Assembly (NCBI GenBank): GCA_963575715.1 | Contig: CAUYTW010000297.1 | Location: 1 to 60,245, forward strand | Source of the DNA: Gammaproteobacteria bacterium | Lineage (GTDB): Bacteria > Pseudomonadota > Gammaproteobacteria > CAIRSR01 | DNA length: 60,245 nucleotides | Direction of reading: 5' to 3' | In this document: piece after piece, positions 59,093-60,245 of the stretch | Layout: each line of letters starts with the position of its first letter | Numbering within the stretch: the first letter of the stretch is position 1 | The notes under the pieces: model-generated | Told to the model about the DNA's origin: nothing | What the model saw: the letters and a program-made list of their open reading frames with translations, nothing else | Databases searched by the model: none | Made by a program: the position numbers and the translations under genes

Positions 59093-59530
59093 ATGACGGT
59101 ATACCGTGAATCCCGAGGGCGGGCCTATATCCGCCATCCACTGGACATGCCCATTGAGCTGGAATTGGAAAAAAATCCTTCTTCCGATCCCCGTTTACAA
59201 AATATCAGCATGGGAGGATTGTGCTGCCGTAGCGGTGAACATCTGACTCCTGGATCGCGTGTGCGAGTGCGAGTCCCGTGCGTCGATCCACCTTTTGAAA
59301 GCGAGGGATCGGTGGTTTGGTGTCGCCACCGCGAGCATGATTACGACGTTGGTATTCGTTTCAACGTTCCCGAGGATGCTTTCCGGGCACGCATGGTGGA
59401 ACAGATTTGCCATATAGAGCAGTACCGCCAAAAAGTCTTCCGTACCGAGGGACGATCCTTGAATGGAGATGAAGCAGCACAGGAATGGATTACCCGTTAC
59501 GCGTCACGCTTTCCAACAATGTCAGCCTGA
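59093..59530 (+). CDS. PilZ-domain protein, second copy type
   Basis: The 145-residue protein has RAYIRHPLDMPIELE and LQNISMGGLCCRSGE, matching the RxxxR and N/DxSxGG motifs of a c-di-GMP-binding PilZ domain, then VWCRHREHDYDVGIRF. The motifs are more canonical than in the protein at 11288. Its ATG is the ATGA at the end of element E; no Shine-Dalgarno sequence lies at normal distance. Standing beside fliW it may act on flagellar motility, which is inference. Confidence 0.85.
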   Translation: MTVYRESRGRAYIRHPLDMPIELELEKNPSSDPRLQNISMGGLCCRSGEHLTPGSRVRVRVPCVDPPFESEGSVVWCRHREHDYDVGIRFNVPEDAFRARMVEQICHIEQYRQKVFRTEGRSLNGDEAAQEWITRYASRFPTMSA

Positions 59531-59591
59531 TTGAAAGGCTGATCACCCTATAAACCAATGGAGTTTGAAGCAAATCGGGGAAATAACCTAA

Positions 59592-60032
59592 ATGAGCATC
59601 GATGACAAGGTCTTGAGAGTGATGAAGGGGCTTAATCAGGCGATAACAAGCAGGGGTTGGTGCCTGGTTGAAGGGGAAGTAGGCGTTGGAAAAACCCGTG
59701 CGATCCAAGAAGCTGTGCGTCAAATTGGATGGCAGGCAGCATGGATGGGCGTGTCGGATCTGGAGTCTGAGGAAACCAGACAGACCTTGGCGATTATACC
59801 CAAGGAACTCCTGGTGCTGGATGGCTTAGTGGACGAATGGGCACCCTCCAATGAGATGGGACTAACACCCGCTCCGTCTTGGACCGCGCTTTACATGGCG
59901 ATAACCTTGGCCATGAGTCGAGCCAGTCATAATTTGATGACGGTAATTTGTGTTGCCATTCATCGAGAAGGAAAAGCTCGTCCTCCAGAATGGGATTATT
60001 TGCCTGGCTGTGTGGTAATCACCCTTGATTAA
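59592..60032 (+). CDS. Small P-loop protein of unknown function
   Basis: The 146-residue protein has a Walker A motif GEVGVGKTRAIQEA (about 28-41), a Walker-B-like ELLVLDGLVDEW (about 72-83), and a C-terminal AAA-like core without arginine finger or sensor motifs that I can identify. The size is too small for a full AAA+ ATPase. No family is recognised. It follows the PilZ gene by 61 bases on the same strand and may be cotranscribed. Confidence 0.65.
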   Translation: MSIDDKVLRVMKGLNQAITSRGWCLVEGEVGVGKTRAIQEAVRQIGWQAAWMGVSDLESEETRQTLAIIPKELLVLDGLVDEWAPSNEMGLTPAPSWTALYMAITLAMSRASHNLMTVICVAIHREGKARPPEWDYLPGCVVITLD

Positions 60033-60245
60033 TTTTCACTCATTTGGTTATAACAATACCTTCGCCAATTTTTGTTCCGGGGAACGCCATCGGTTCGAGA
60101 TAGGGCCACAAGCTGACCGATAGCGCGTCGATAAAAATCGGGTACGGGATTCGCTGATCGAATTTTAATTAATCAGCTTCTGCGTCAAAAGGTTACAACT
60201 TGGCGGTTCTTCATGGCCACCAACTGGCCAGATTGGCGAAGGTAT
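60033..60245. other. Window end; possible short coding remnant on the minus strand
   Basis: On the minus strand about 60165-60040 encodes RIPYPIFIDALSVSLWPYLE and then PMAFPGTKIGEGIVITK before a stop, with a stop just upstream. It has the look of a protein C-terminus but I cannot name it, and the rest is missing. Nothing else is supported here. Confidence 0.2.

Overview
The window looks like chromosome from a Gammaproteobacterium that oxidises reduced sulfur. The reasons are the order rimP-nusA-infB-rbfA-truB, the genes dsbC, ftsK and hypF, a NarX-like kinase, and a flavocytochrome c sulfide dehydrogenase pair followed by a sulfide:quinone-reductase-like flavoprotein. A FliW gene suggests flagellar motility. 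Genus-level assignment is not possible from sequence reading alone.

Layout. 1-8.6 kb: the 3' part of a non-ribosomal peptide synthetase (NRPS; A-PCP-sulfotransferase-C-A-PCP-TE), overlapping by ATGA an EpsG-like membrane polymerase gene that an IS5-family insertion has split. 8.6-9.1 kb: a dispersed palindromic repeat and tRNA-Leu/tRNA-Val. 9.2-12.5 kb: NarX-like kinase, PilZ protein, DsbC. 12.6-20.2 kb: the translation/transcription-factor operon rimP-nusA-infB-rbfA-truB, with a nuclease-like gene inserted between infB and rbfA and a large tandem-repeat expansion inside IF-2. 20.2-28.5 kb: secreted CARDB/Ig protein, small secreted protein, HypF, M16-like protein, DUF302 protein. 29.1-32.2 kb: fccA-fccB-SQR-like. 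32.6-40.1 kb: a complete F-type ATP synthase operon (I-B-E-F-H-A-G-D-C) that reads unlike the usual gammaproteobacterial one and has a shortened epsilon. 40.6-50 kb: CBS protein, FtsK, an unusual response regulator and a hybrid kinase facing each other. 50-56 kb: subtilase, a GH18-deacetylase-glycosyltransferase fusion, and a TVP38-like protein on one strand. 56.4-60 kb: reductase fragment, metallophosphoesterase, FliW, second PilZ protein, small P-loop protein.

The most striking feature is a family of IscB-type (HEARO/omega-RNA) IS200/IS605-like elements. One copy (57481-58302) still holds an internally deleted, frameshifted iscB behind its omega-RNA. Other copies are ORF-less, including a nested three-element array at 41073-42279. 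Nine readable right ends are each followed immediately by ATGA, and in five cases that ATG is the start codon of a gene, so the elements sit exactly at the 5' edge of coding sequences. In two of these five the element end also carries a Shine-Dalgarno-like GGAGA. A second repeat family (about 95 bp, long terminal inverted repeats) lies at the 3' ends of three genes and supplies one stop codon.

The other notable candidate is the NRPS: a sulfotransferase domain follows a module whose specificity code reads as threonine, which suggests sulfation of a carrier-bound hydroxy amino acid, possibly to drive dehydration.
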